DNA of 64,000 nucleotides from Stenogyne calaminthoides (GCA_037126765.1 JBBCBC010000002.1:21669853-21733852); one strand, 5' to 3'; positions 12,901 through 24,890 are shown, counted from the first letter of the stretch. Numbers and translations are program-made. The notes: generated by a model not told the origin, from the sequence alone.

Positions 12901-15900
12901 ACACACACCTACAAGCAAAATCATCCAGTTTAACAAATAACTTTTTGCAACTTTGTTTATAGGCTAATACAATAAAAATGAAGATTAAAACACAGACCTA
13001 GTGGTATAAACTCCAGCAGCTAATGCAGTAGCTCCTCCAACAGTCATCATCAGCTTACTTCTGTCGGTCAATAAAATCCTAAACCCTCCTGCATAACAAT
13101 AATTTAGTTTTTATAAAACAGAATCGTATCCAAAAAAAATCGGCCACCACATAATAAAGGTGATGATTCAGGATGTGACTACTAGTATGGATGATGGTAT
13201 CTTCTAGAACACGTGATGGTATCCTTTTTTCTTTTCTTTATATGATAAGAAACAAAACTGTTATTCAAGTAGAGAAAATATAGAGGATTAAAATCCATTG
13301 CACAATTTACAAATAAATGATCTTAGACGAGTTACAGCATCACTTATAAAGCATAGCACCCTAAACTCCTAATGACTTGGTGGAGGATTCTTTCAAGCAT
13401 TCACCATCAAGATCATTCAAGTAACTTGGCTGCTAAAAACAGAGATTCATAAGCCATTTATTAAAAAAAAAAGAGACCAACAATTATAAACTTGTGTACA
13501 TCTGCAATAATATGAGTTTATGCAAGATAATCCCTTGTCTGCAGGACAGGGTTAACCATTGATATTGTCACTATATTAGTTCAACTATCAAACAAATAAA
13601 CCTCGCATCATAATCCGATTCGAGACTTTTCCACCGTAAACCAACAGTCCTCTATATACCATCATATGTAATAGAAGATCTGGAAAAACTTACTTTTGCA
13701 TTCAAATTAAAGCTCATATGTGATTTAAGCTCAAGAATTCAAATTAAAATCATGAACCCTTCACTAAGTGTTTTAACCTGTTCTTTTCGCTTCTCTGACT
13801 CCTGCTCAGAAGTCTTTTGACCACAAATCAACTCTAAACTTAATCATATCCACCCCTCCTGTAGATAATCCTCACAGTCCTCAAAATTCTTCTATTTCTT
13901 TCCAACACAGAGCTGGGACAATCACCCCATAAAATTTGACCACTTTCACTTATATAAAGATTGAATGAAAATATACCAGTAAATGACTAAATGTATGTGG
14001 CAAACTCCAAACTAAGTTCAGCTCCTCTAACAGTAACACTATTATCTACAAACTATAAGCAAAGGGACCATGCAGAAAAGGATGGTCCTGAACTTTGGAA
14101 TTACAACCACAAGAAACCTAAACCCCTTAGATGCAGAGACCATTTAAACAGATTTGGAAAATAAAAGGGAAGCTATTGACAAAAAAAATACAGAAATAAT
14201 GATTTAGATAAAAATTGTCCCGATAAGTCTGTCTTCCACCTCCTAACATCCTCTGAACCCTCAATCAACCTCGTACAATCCAGTTTACCAACTCATGTGC
14301 TTCAGATTCTGTGGGGACTATGAAGAAAGCGAAAATTCCAAGAAAGTGAAGAGACATAACATGAATCAGAATACAATGAACAAAAGACCTAATAGGTTTG
14401 TTGTGAAGAGAGGAGATTATATATCGAAGTATATAAATCTGCAAAAGGATGATCCCAAATCATTCACAGTTAACTGCACAAAGATCAAAGGTTGCAGTTA
14501 AAGATACTAATATAGGAACCTTGACCACATCATTCTTGTTGCAGCTTCAGTAGCCTGATTTTGTAAATCTCCAAATATTGAAATGCTTTAAATGAAGTAT
14601 AAGTACTGCAGAAGAGCTAAAATGTATACCACACACAAACCTTCAATATGACTAAAAGTTGTATTTATCGCTGCAAGCCACTTGTCTCTTTCACCATTTA
14701 TCCTCTCAAGAAGCATCCTCCTATTATGGTCCTCAGTCAATTTGGCTTCGTGCGCCCGTCCTTCTGCTTCAGCCATAGCCTTCACTCTTACTGTTTCTCG
14801 TTCTATTTCAGCTCTCTCTTTCTCTGTCTGTCGCTGCTGAGCTTGTATCTGTTCTTCAGTAGCTTGTCTTGCCTGTTCTTTTCTTATGGATGATGACTCT
14901 TGCATTTGAACCAATTCAGCATTATGGCGCCTCTGAGCTTCGTTATCAGTCTGAAAATTTGCCAGATGATATATTAAAGAGTGCAAGTAATATTTTTTAA
15001 TATTCCTATTGACATGTAGCGATCAGTCTGCATATGGGGGTTCAAAAGTAAGAATGAGAGATTGAAGGCATATAGGCATACAGAAAGTTAATGTCCCGAA
15101 TACTCCCTCCGTATCACTAAGATAGGCTTGACAAATTCTCACACATATATAGAAGACATATTAAATGTTATATTGGAAATATAATTTCTCCTACATTCTT
15201 CCTATCTTGCCCTTACACAAGATGACACAAAAATTAAATATTCATTGAAATTTTGTTAAAAGTAAGTTCGTTAAATAGGGTCATTTTGATTAATTGGAAA
15301 ATAGTTAATGAAAAGAAACGAGCTTATAATTTGGAACATGCAAAAATAGAAAGGAAGCCTATCTTAGCGGTAGGGAGGAGTACATATATCATCCCATTCT
15401 ACTCATCAGACTAAAACAGATCAGAGGATGAAAAAAGAGACTGCTCACAACTCACACCTGCATTCTTTTACGAGCCAATTCATCTTCGTATCTCATCATT
15501 TGTGCCTTGGCCTGAGCTTGCTGCTGATAAAGATTCCTCTGGTCCTCCGACCACTTTCGTTGCTTTTCCTGCAGATGCAAGTCAACATCCACATTATAAC
15601 TAGAACAACTGGTTCAAAGAAAACCAAGTCAGCTCCAGATTGAAAAGAATCCAAAAGACAATCTTCATAACCAAATGCCAGTATGCTGGTCAATGATGCA
15701 CACGTTATTCAACATGGATCTTATGCCTCACATTTTTAAGATAGTAAATTGAAGGAAAACTTTCTTTCAAGCATAAGCAGTCATATATAGGTGATTGGAA
15801 TCTATCAATGCAAAATCGACTTCTGGATCAGTATCTTGCAGGCTGCGCATATTGGCAGGATAAATCATCATCAACACTAATTATCAGCTGCAGTGTTTTG

Positions 15901-17008
15901 GAACATTTTAGACACAAAATCAAATTATCAAAAAAAGCAACAAAACAAAATCTTTTACAAGGCATAGAATGCCTCCGCTCCCAGTTTGAGGATATGAGGA
16001 CATGAGTACTCTAGAGAAAAAATAAAAGTGAAGTAATGATATGTTAAGTTGTTGAGAGCCTGAGAAGATCTAAAGAACACAGGAATTAGAAAAGGCAATA
16101 TAAATTTGGAGTATCAATCATATTGTTGACAGGAGAACAAAATTCGCACAATTTGCTTAGTAACAGTACCCTGTAGCTTTTCCATTTCATGACAAGCAAA
16201 CTGAAATCAAGATATCTGATAATATATAACTACTCAAGAGTGTTTCTACAATGATCCTTGGTACAAATGACACGTGAAAAGTTAATGGTTTCCTTCAGAT
16301 ACCTAAACAACCCAAATTTTTTCAAATTCCAATATCTATTATTCATATGAAATAACACCATATCGCTATTTCAATTTCTTAAATATATCCAAACTGCTGT
16401 CTATAAAGGGAGAGAGCCCTCCATCTTGAATGGGAAATAGGAAACAAGACATATACATAGATACAGCTACAGCTACTTGCAGTTGAGATAAGGAATGAAA
16501 AGGGAACAATATTCAACCATTTTAACAAAAAAGCAACACTTACAATATCATTATGAGCTTGAATAGCCTCAAAGTTAGCCTTCTCAGCTTCCAACTCCGC
16601 CAGCCGAGTCTGCTCCTGCTTCCTCATCACCTCAAAAACCTTCACCAAAATTGTTTCTAAAATAATCAATTTTCCATCATTTTTCAAAAGAGGAAAAAAA
16701 AAACAGACCGATTCCCAATAATAACAAACCTGTTTAGCATTAGGAGAGCTATTAATTTCTCTAAGAGCCTTGGCGCCCCTCTCCAACGATTCCGGGTCAA
16801 ACTCACGTTTAGAGACTTCGACCGCAGGCTGAGGATCCGGACCCGAACTTTCCTTCGGCGGAGCTTCTGAAGAAGAAGAAGAAGGAGTTGAAGAGGAGAA
16901 TGGCGAAAACCGGAACGCCGCCGAATCCGCGTACGCCGGGTTGATGGCGGAATACGACGCCGCCATCGCCGCCGCCGCAACCAGTGATGAGAGACGCGAC
17001 GCCGCCAT
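9954..17008 (-). CDS. Mitochondrial AAA ATPase, ATAD3 family
   Basis: Eight exons join in frame with GT-AG introns: 17,008-16,730; 16,639-16,544; 15,568-15,458; 14,950-14,641; 13,088-12,998; 12,225-11,919; 11,225-11,077; 10,461-9,954. They total 1,851 nt, 616 codons plus stop, close to the usual plant ATAD3 length. An Ala/Ser-rich N-terminus is followed by a long charged coiled coil (about residues 94-265), a hydrophobic segment (about 277-294, LMMTVGGATALAAGVY) and a C-terminal AAA domain. Walker A is GRPGTGKT (381-388), Walker B LLLFIDEAD (from 435), sensor LATNRPGDLD, and a DRIDE arginine-finger region follows. The family is an inner-membrane protein with roles in mitochondrial nucleoid and membrane organisation. 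Arg replaces the usual second Pro of GPPGTGKT. Introns 3, 5, 6 and 7 carry MITE-like insertions. No internal stop is seen, so the gene is probably active. Confidence 0.92.
10546..10902. mobile_element. MITE-like inverted-repeat insertion in ATAD3 intron 7
   Basis: The left end CAATGCTTATTTGGGTTT and the reverse complement of the right end, CAATGTTTGTTTTGGGTTT, are imperfect inverted repeats about 357 bp apart. They enclose AT-rich non-coding sequence with further aaaatccta and gattttaaaa type pairs. No clear target duplication is seen. It lies wholly within the last intron. Confidence 0.5.
11577..11826. mobile_element. Possible MITE in ATAD3 intron 6
   Basis: The left part carries aatgggaatgagaatgag and the right part cattttcattaccatttcc. 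These are roughly reverse complementary, a pattern known from plant MITE ends rich in AATGGGAATGAGAATG. The match is imperfect and no target duplication could be fixed, so the limits are approximate. Confidence 0.35.
12321..12709. mobile_element. MITE in ATAD3 intron 5
   Basis: Long terminal inverted repeats: AAGGGTTAATTGCAAAA on the left against the reverse complement of tttgtagttagccctt on the right. The pairing continues inward, with aatcacgtttttttctcaatt matching aattgaaaaaacgtg and gatacacgg matching ccgtgtatc. There is no coding capacity. The position inside intron 5 leaves the flanking splice sites untouched. Confidence 0.65.
15101..15382. mobile_element. Stowaway MITE in ATAD3 intron 3
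   Basis: Ends TACTCCCTCCGTATCACTAA and, reverse complemented from the right, TACTCCTCCCTACCGCTAA, both running into gatagg. TA lies at each end, the standard Stowaway arrangement. It is 282 bp, AT-rich and non-coding, and sits in intron 3 about 150 bp from the exon 4 acceptor and 75 bp from the exon 3 donor. Confidence 0.8.
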
Positions 17009-17330
17009 TTTTCAGAACTGAAATTACTAAACTAATACCAAATTGAAGCACCAAAATTAACTTTGGTTGTGAAATTAGGGCTTGGCATTGAGTGTTTGAG
17101 ACGACGAAAAATAGGGGAAGGGTTTAAGGGAGTGGCGCCATGAAATATTTTTCTAAAACCCTGCATTTTCTTCCGTCTCGGGGATTAGGGCTTAAACAAT
17201 CGGTAGACCAAAAGCCAATAAGAAGTGAACACGTGGGTAAAGTCAGGGATATAATGGTAAATTTGGACTGGGCTTGGAGATTCCCAAGCCAATTAAACAT
17301 TTCTTGCACAAGGAGAAAGCAGCAAAATGT
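17009..17330 (-). promoter_or_regulatory. Upstream region of the ATAD3 gene
   Basis: The 320 bp upstream of the chosen start codon contains a G-box core CACGTG at about 17,231. It also holds several TGGGCT or AGGGCTT type (site II-like) elements at about 17,078, 17,188 and 17,269, and AAACCCT/AGGGTTT telo-box-like motifs near 17,117 and 17,156. Site II and telo-box combinations are common upstream of plant genes for mitochondrial and growth-related proteins, which suits ATAD3. No good TATA box is placed. Function is inferred from motif content only. Confidence 0.4.
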
Positions 17331-17589
17331 TTTCGTTGTTTATACAGGACTAATTTTGTAATGATGTGGTAAAATATTCTATTTGAAACTTTTATTAAAC
17401 GATTTTGTCTATATTGGGGGCTGTGACATTTTGTGTGAAATATTGCACATGCAATATAAATACAATTAAGAGAAAAGACAAAATTTGCGGGTTATGGGCG
17501 GGTTACTTCTTAAATTTGGTCAGTGTCGACATTATATATATTTATAGAAGAATGTTTTTATCAAATCTGTATTGTAGCCTAATGGTTCA

Positions 17590-18310
17590 AGTTTATTATT
17601 AAATGTATTACTACATAAAAAAAGTGTGATACTCATCAAGTTCAATTCATATGCACATAATTTTTAAATGTTACTTTTATCAAGTTTTTGTGTGTGTTAC
17701 TACATGAAAAAAAATGTACTCTCTTCGTCTCAATCTTAACTGCATTCTTTCCATTTAAGGCGTCTCAATCTTAACTGCACATTTTCTTAATTGAAAATAC
17801 CCACTTTATCACTTTATCATTTTATCACATAAAAATCTAATAAACTATTTCTACCCCCAACTACCCATCACTTTATCACATAAAATACTAATAAACAATT
17901 TTTTTTGTCCCAACACTTGATCACTTGATCACTTTTTTTTAAACTTCGAACACACAGTAAACTACCGGTTAAGATTGGGACGGAGGGAGTAATACTTATA
18001 GAAACGAAATGTATTACTACGTGAAAAAAAATTAGATTATCATTCTCCATGTGTTACTACATGGATAAGTAAATGTTAATACATTGTTATACTAAAAAAA
18101 TTTCACATCTTACGTAACACGTATTAAAACATAACGTAACTCATGAATGTTCACAAGGTAACACATTGGTGTTCATATGATAACACATGAGTATTCACAT
18201 AGTATTACAAAAATATGTATACAGTGTTACATATTACTAAAAAATCATGTGTTACTACATGAACAATAAAGTGTTACAGTATGAAGAAAAACGTAAACAA
18301 AATACCTGTA
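17590..18310. repeat. Dispersed TGTTACTACATG-type motif cluster
   Basis: Variants of tgt(g)ttactacatg occur near 17,602, 17,697, 18,010, 18,050 and 18,250. Related gtaacacat or tgttacat strings lie between 18,100 and 18,260. One Stowaway MITE (17,717-17,991) interrupts the cluster. No open frame is present. It may be the remains of an inverted-repeat element, but limits and termini could not be set. Confidence 0.4.
17717..17991. mobile_element. Stowaway MITE
   Basis: The left end TACTCTCTTCGTCTCAATCTT and the reverse complement of the right end, TACTCCCTCCGTCCCAATCTT, match with few changes, and TA lies at both ends. The left half contains a short internal duplication of gtctcaatcttaactgca about 40 bp apart. 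Non-coding, 275 bp. Confidence 0.75.
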
Positions 18311-19600
18311 CAAAAGCGAAAAAAAATCTCCAGTCTAAAGAGATGAAGAACAATCGAAGAAAACTAAAAAAAATCTTGGTTTAAAAAACAACGTGAGAAA
18401 AGTGCAAGAGGATCTGAAAAATTACCTTAAAAAATCGATGAAAAAAGAACAGAAGGAACTGGGGATGAGAAAAAATGCAAGAAAGCGAGAAGAATATGGA
18501 ATAATCTGAATAAGGAAGAGAAAAAAAAAAGAAGAACAAGAGAAGGAAAAATCTAGAACGCGTCGCTGTGAAACTCAACAGAGATCTGGTTGCGTCTGTT
18601 CGAGGAAGAAGAAACCTGAAGGGCTCTGGCCCACAAATTTTAAAAAAAAATTCTAATTGGGCTATAATTGCACGGAAATCACAATATGCAATATTACATA
18701 CAAGCTTAAGTTTTTGCAACTGGGATTTTATATACTTTATAATCTATTTTTTAAAAGTTTTCTTTAATTAAGATATAGTATTTTAATAACCTCTTATTTT
18801 TTTATTTTTTTGTATTTTTTAATAATTTCAATAATATTTTAAATATATTGTCAAGTGGAAAATAATTGCAGCACCTATAAAATTTGTATATTAAAATTCA
18901 ATCATAAAATTATGGAATAATAGTAGTAAAATTGGACTGGAACAAGATTTATTGATATCATTTTTTTTAATTACTTAAAAATTTAATTATATATTAAAAA
19001 AATTTGAACTAGTAAATAAATACTACTTTAATTTCTTATCAATTGTTTCATGTTATCTAAAAATAGTATTTTTATTTATTTATCACTTTGTTAGGGCAAC
19101 GAATTTGTTCATTTTCTTTCAATAGTAACCATAATAAATACTATTAGGATAAATATTAATTGTGATATATATGAATAAATAAGAATATAAGAGTCTTTTT
19201 GATGACTTGATCAATGAAAAAACTTAATTTATATAAATGAATAAAATGAGACAAATAATAAAGAATGAAAATAGTATAATGAAGTATTAAAAAAATGGAC
19301 CAAAAAATTTACAAAGGAAAATATAAAATTAAAATATATATTATAAAAAAAATGGGGGGGAGGAGGGTGCATGACACATGTCGTGCAGCTCCCAGCACCC
19401 CAGCGTAGACGGGTATCATAGATAATAACGGTGTCAGAGATATTCCAAGAGGAGGACTGGGGTTCCAGTAAACTCGTCTTTAGACCTAATGCTAGCTTTC
19501 TGTCGAGTCTGTCCAGGGAAATGGTCGGCCATGGACCGGTTGTGCTTCTTCTATACAATAGACCTATTTGTATTTTTCCTATTTTATTGTCGAAAATAGG
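17992..19600. other. Intergenic region, no gene recognised
   Basis: AT-rich with an A/G-rich tract at 18,300-18,560 and long T/A runs to 19,370. A GC-richer patch at 19,370-19,560 is open on both strands (19,431-19,628 plus, 19,558-19,229 minus) but shows no domain I recognise. Blocks at 19,139-19,225 reappear inside the Sirevirus copy at about 22,351-22,480. Confidence 0.45.
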
Positions 19601-20605
19601 ATATCTTCTCTACTTCCTTTTGGGATAACTAATACTACCTCTGTCCCACAAAAATTTGCATAGTTACTATTTGGTTTGAGTTTTAGCGAGTGGACTTTTT
19701 ATTTGTATTTGAAATGATAAAGTAATTTTTAAAAGACGGTATGATAGAGGAGGGGCAAGACTATCATATCCCACTTTAAAAGTCACTTTATTATTTCATT
19801 TACTAATAAACAATTTGTTCACTAAAACACGAGCAAAAAGGGAAATGTGCAAATTTTTGTGGGACGGAGGGAGTAATATTTATCGAAAATCGCCATCGAA
19901 AACAACTATCTTTTATAAAATGGTTTATTTAAATTTGAATCTGAACCATGTCTCATTATTCCCGCCGGGAATCTTTGCTTCTAAAATACGGGTACCCAAC
20001 TTTGTTACTACTAATTGAGTTCCTTTGCACAAACCCATGGAGTTGTCAATGTTTCTTAACAATATTACAGGTGTTACAACCTTTAATTCTAATATGTGAT
20101 TCGGTACCCCTGAACACTTAATGCTATTCAAAAATTATGTGTATATATTGAGCCTAACATGTTTCCACTACTATCAGATGTGCAAGCACCATCAAAACTT
20201 AAGTATTATTTTGATTCTCCATTATGCAATGACACCACATATTCATTTATGGATTCAACAATATCTAGTGTAGGAGATGATATAGCCCTTTCTTTCACCA
20301 TTAAAGCATCTGAATTTAGAGTTTCAATAGATGGAATAAGTGTTATCAACAATGATACCAATGTGATTTTCATTACTTTTGAGCAACAAATCAGATGGAA
20401 TTTTGATTTCTGCATAACCATTGTTATTTCCTCCAATTAATCCAACATCTATTATTGCCACCCAGTCCTGCAAATTTTTTTACTTCAAAAGTTATAATAT
20501 AGTTCGTTTATTGTTTTGTAATCTAATATATATTCTTGGCCAGTCTCAGACTTGACATTTTTTCTAAATATATGATGAATTTATTGTGGTGGATACGATA
20601 TCTTC
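19600..20605 (-). pseudogene. Helitron RepHel helicase, C-terminal part
   Basis: Minus-strand segments 20,436-20,206 and 20,131-19,925 read like the C-terminal helicase half of Helitron RepHel proteins (PIF1/RecD-like). Motifs include TLDIVESINEYVVSL, then NSIKCSGVPNH, then LLRNIDNSMGLCKGTQL and KLGTRILEAKI. Before them, just left of 20,600, the frame reads DIVSTTINSSYI, the expected continuation of the helicase block at 33,541-33,726. An LTR element inserted at 20,606 separates the two. Left of 19,980 a second copy of an upstream helicase block (DFR...VIPKGSRED) appears, split by a MITE. Stops and frame changes make it non-functional. Confidence 0.75.
19633..19875. mobile_element. Stowaway MITE inside Helitron sequence
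   Basis: Ends TACTACCTCTGTCCCACAAA and, reverse complemented from the right, TACTCCCTCCGTCCCACAAA, with TA at each end. The inner palindrome includes aaagacggtatgatagaggagg against cccctcttc-like pairs around 19,733-19,775. It separates the helicase residues ..DFR from ..VIPKGSRED on the minus strand. Confidence 0.8.
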
Positions 20606-20786
20606 TGTCACATCCCGATTTTTCGTAGGCCAAATATGCATAAATTTTATAAGAATTTGCAGCGGAAAGCGGAAAGAAATAAATTTTCACTCAAAGATTC
20701 AAAGTTTTTCTAAAAGAGATGTGACTAAAATTTAAAATACAATTTAAATTTAAATCTTAATCAAAAATTTTTTCTCAAGATGCATG

Positions 20787-21746
20787 AAAAAAAATAAAGG
20801 GGGTGAATAGACTTGGGAAAAATTTTCTTGAAAAAAAAAAAATAAGCTTAGTGAAAAACCGGTTTTTATAAATCGATTCCAAGTTTTATCTTTTTAAAGG
20901 ATGATAGAATTTAGGGATCGGATCGAAAGCTTGGTCTTCATCGATCTTAACTTAGAATGTAAGAATGCGATGATTTTTAATCAAAATAAAAGGCACACAA
21001 GATTTATAGTGGTTAGGACAAATTCCTACGTCCCTCTTCCCTTTCACAAGGGCACCAACTTAACTTATACTTAGCAAATTTGGACTTAATTAGTGTGTTA
21101 GATTAGTGTGTTAGTCCAACACAAAGACACCATCAGATGTTTTAAGAGTTCTCACTTTAAAAAAAATTAGAAATCGAGAAAACAACTTATCCTAATTTGG
21201 GGGTTTGGGTAAGATTGTTGGGGTTTGAAAAATCGACTAGATGAAAAAGATTTCTGCTAAGAACTTATGGGATGAACACAATATAAAATAAGCTTGTATG
21301 AAATCGACTATAGTTTGAGCTTCTTGATTTATGTTTTAAAAGCATTTCGAATGTGATCCCATATTTATAGACCTTGAGATCAAAATAAATTTGAATCTAA
21401 AAGTTATTTTTAAAGCTTGAAAAACTTTTAAGTGAAAAAAATGAACTCAACATCGAATTATCGGCTCTGTTCATCGTGTCTCTTCCTTATTGGATGAAAG
21501 CCTTGCTTTTTTTTATGATAATAATCTATTTTTTAAAGTTTTTTTGGCCGATTAAATACGGTCTTATAAGTCATCGATCTTCTAGTATAGCTTTATGTAA
21601 CCGTTTATTTTTTTATTTTCTTTGAATATTTTTACATATTAATTTCAATAAATCGGTTTTTTTAAAATCATTATATTGGTCTCCTAATGAAAAACAATTA
21701 AGAATGTGTGTTTGGAACTTTCATCAAAACTATAAATTTCCCAACA
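20787..21746 (-). repeat. 3' LTR of decayed Sirevirus-type copy
   Basis: About 960 bp. It shares with the right LTR the blocks ggcaccaacttaac, ttgggggtttgggtaagattg, tcttgctaagaacttatggg, and the terminal part tttcatcaaaactataaa followed by TTTCCCAACA. A CTATAAAT-type TATA box lies on the minus strand near 21,365. The left terminus lacks the expected TG start. Confidence 0.65.
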
Positions 21747-22859
21747 ATTTCCCTTTTGACGAAACCAAAAAAATGGAAAATATAGCGGTTAAAAGCAAAT
21801 AAAATTTTGTCTTGGGATCGAAAAAATAAACTTTTCATTAGATAAGATGATTAATAAAAGTTAGAGAATCTTCACTCCTTGGGCTTGTATCCTTGCATTT
21901 CTCTTTGATCTTGTGGAATGTTGAAAACAGTTTCCATTTGACATTTATGCGCTCTTGATGATTATCGTGATCAAGATCAAAGTAGAATTTTTTAATGAGT
22001 ATATTAACAGATCATAAAATCTTTAATTTATAAGCTTGGCTTATATTCCGGATAAAAATTTGAACTCATCATCTGGTGATTCTTCTTTTGGGACAAATCA
22101 AGGACAAAATCTAGAAGCCTGATCTTATTCCATTTCAAAATTTCTATGATCTAATTCACTTAATAAAGGTTTGGTGCGATTTTTCGATCAATCCTTTCTT
22201 AGCCCTTGATTTGAAATAGTTTTTTTTATTTATTTTATCAATGTTAGCCTTTCTTGCAATTGAGCTTTGTCCATGGGCCAAACGATGTGTCGATTTTGAT
22301 CCTTTTTGAAGTGGGAAATAGTAACCCAAAGTTGATCGACAAATAAATAAACTATTAGGATAAATGTAATAGCTCTTTTTTCCATTGTTGCGAGAGTGTC
22401 CAAATCATTTATATATGAATAAATAAGAATGGTAAATCTCTGATTGCTTCGATTTGTTTGACTTGATCAATGAAAAACTCCTCAATTTATTTCTTTCGGG
22501 AATCTTTGAGACAAAATCTCAAAGCAAATATTGGATCCATCACTTGAAGGTTCGGTTGTTTGAAAATAAATTTCACCATTTCACCATTTTACCGGGAGCT
22601 TTAAAAAAAATCCAATGAAAAAAAAGCTTTTTGAAAAATAAATAAAAATCAAAATAAGATAAAATATAATAAATCTATTAAAAAAAAATGGATACATCTC
22701 ATCAATGGAATTTTAAAAATTAAAATCCGATTAGTTATATTATCATAGATAATGCCTTTACGGTGATAATAAAAAAGTAGATTTAATTTTGTGCTTCTAC
22801 GGATCGTTCTGGCGTTCGGTATTTATTCTTTTGTTCTTTTGAAGGGCTTTTCTTCTTGA

Positions 22860-23627
22860 CTCATCTTCTAGTCTTTAGAGTCGGGGTAGGTTCTTTTGCT
22901 TTCTTTGGCCTCTTCTCACAGGCCTTCACGATTTTTCGTTTCTTTTTACGTGGAAAAAAAAATTTGTCATCGTCTTTGGCCCATAAAGTTGATTGAAAAA
23001 AAAAATGATTCTCTTTTTCGGGAAAGACGCCTGGATTCATTGACTCCAATTTTTCGTGTTCTTTTTTGATGTTATAGTGATGTTTCGTTTTAGAAATACG
23101 AAAGACCTTTGGCAAATTTGAGCAGACGAGCAGTGATTGCGCATTTGGGTCGATTTCATCTTTAAAAAATGGTTTATTTCATCTTTGCATCCTTTGGATT
23201 GCAATTAAGCGAGCAATATAAAGCCTTCTTGAGAATTTGTTCCCCTCCAATTGAGAATCCTCGGTGGTTCCAAACCGAAGCGAACTTATCCTCAAAGATC
23301 TTCGCGTTAAATTCATAATTGCACATGATCTTTCCAAGTCCATTTGGCCATCTGGTGAGATAGACTCATTAAATTTGTGCATAATCAATATCAATATCAT
23401 TCCGCGGAAAACAAAAGGCAATGAAGCATAATTTTGAAAAACAACTTTTGAAAACTATGTTTTTATCGGAAAGAAAGATTCATCATTAAGCTTTAAAAGA
23501 AAATATTGCAGATTCAAATTTTGAGAGACGATTTTGAAACGTAGAGTAAAAAATTTGAAGTTTTTCAATGAGAATAATGCAAGTTTGTGAAGCGAAAAAC
23601 TCGGTAAGGTTTGATGAATCTTATATA
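22860..23627 (-). pseudogene. Third ORF (sense) remnant of decayed Sirevirus-type copy
   Basis: A minus-strand TATA box, TATATAA at 23,621-23,627, is followed by open segments 23,421-23,179 and 23,115-22,861. The latter is Lys-rich and ends in a basic tract (PRKKKRK, KKAKEPTPT). Position and composition correspond to the third ORF of the better copy downstream of 49,577. There is no recognised domain. The following 21,747-22,859 is non-coding, decayed sequence up to the purine tract and LTR. Confidence 0.4.
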
Positions 23628-24270
23628 GAGGCGGAGGGTACAATAAGACAAGATTTTGAAGATCAATCGTTTTGAAAAGATTATGCGCTCAGATTTTAGC
23701 GGTTTTTGATCGTAGGGTTGGGAAAAACGCGTTTCACAAAACTTTTTGGATTTACGATCAAGTAGCGGTTAATTACGTCCGCATTAAATGATTTGCAGCA
23801 TACACGTTTACAAGGATAGTGGGTATACAAGAAGGCAAATAAAATCGACACGATCCAAAAAATATGTTAAAATCAATATTAATCAATGTTGGTTCCACTT
23901 GTTGATCTTAATCATTAAAACTTAAAAACCGATCCTTTATTTAAAAATTTTTGATCGGTTGAAGTTCCTTCAACTGATATCTTTTATAAATGATATATAT
24001 CGATTTATTGAAGTTTCAAAATCCGTCATGCTCTTCGTAAATTATTTTGGTTGACCATATCCATTAAGCCAATTCTTGGGATAAGTGTTACCGCCAAAAC
24101 TTAGTCTAAAGTAGTAGCTTCTAAAGTAGGCGTGATTGACATGCGTAAATATTCGAATCTCTCGATATGTCAATTCAAATTATATCAGCGTTACAAATCA
24201 TTCTTTTGATGCAAATTTCTCGGATAGGCTTCTTGAAATGGAAATTGCATTTGCATCCTTGCTTGGCCTC

Positions 24271-24890
24271 TATAAAATGGACCAATGTTTTACACAACAT
24301 CACCCATTCACCATACTTTATCTTCTTTGTAAGAAACATGTATCTTGGTGAAAAGGTGAGATGCAAACACTTTTACACCCTTTTATATGGTTTCATCTTC
24401 TCAAATCAACCCATTGCATCCCTTATTCTTTGTTTTCTTAAAATGAGAAGACACTTCTCCTAACCGTATGCACCTTGTGTGTCTATCTGGATTTAATTGA
24501 ACCATTGGTATAAAATATAAGCACATGTGCCCATGTGATCGATGACCAACTCTTTATGCTCCATTCAACAAATTTGGAACCCACTACTCCTCCTTTTAGG
24601 GCTCTGTGCTTAAGAATCCTATCAAGGCCTCTGTCAGCTCCGGTTTTCTTGATCTTGACTTTTGCGACCGCCTTGGGATTGTTCTTTAAAGCCTCTCTAC
24701 TTGTTAAGTGGGGGAAAAATGAGTTTAAAATCTCTCTCTTTCCACGGGGTTAGGATGAGGTTTAGGGTCTAGGATTAGGATTTTGGTTAACATTTATGTC
24801 TTGACCTCCGGGTCTTCTTTACTTGTAACTTCGTAATGTAACCTCACCTTCGGGTTTTTATCAATGAAAAGTTCTGTTATTTCATTTTGT
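24271..24890 (+). pseudogene. Antisense ORF unit in decayed Sirevirus-type copy
   Basis: On the plus strand, opposite to pol, a TATA box TATAAAATGG (24,271-24,280) is followed by an ATG at 24,338 and an open frame to 24,463. Another open frame, 24,535-24,753, contains a Leu-rich stretch. A conserved 3' part follows with gacctccgggtcttctt and atcaatgaaaagttctgtt (to about 24,890). The same layout occurs at 50,656-51,460 in the better copy, with matching blocks such as cttctcctaaccgtatgcac. The protein is not recognised. It is broken here by at least one stop. Confidence 0.5.

Noticed and set aside
16379..16729. C-terminal part of a 209-codon frame starting at 17,008
   Set aside because: Past codon 93 it reads through the ATAD3 intron 1 donor site at 16,729; only 17,008-16,730 and 16,639-16,544 are exonic in that frame.
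18381..18719. 112-codon minus-strand frame rich in Phe/Ser/Leu
   Set aside because: It is the complement of a purine-rich low-complexity tract with no conserved motif.
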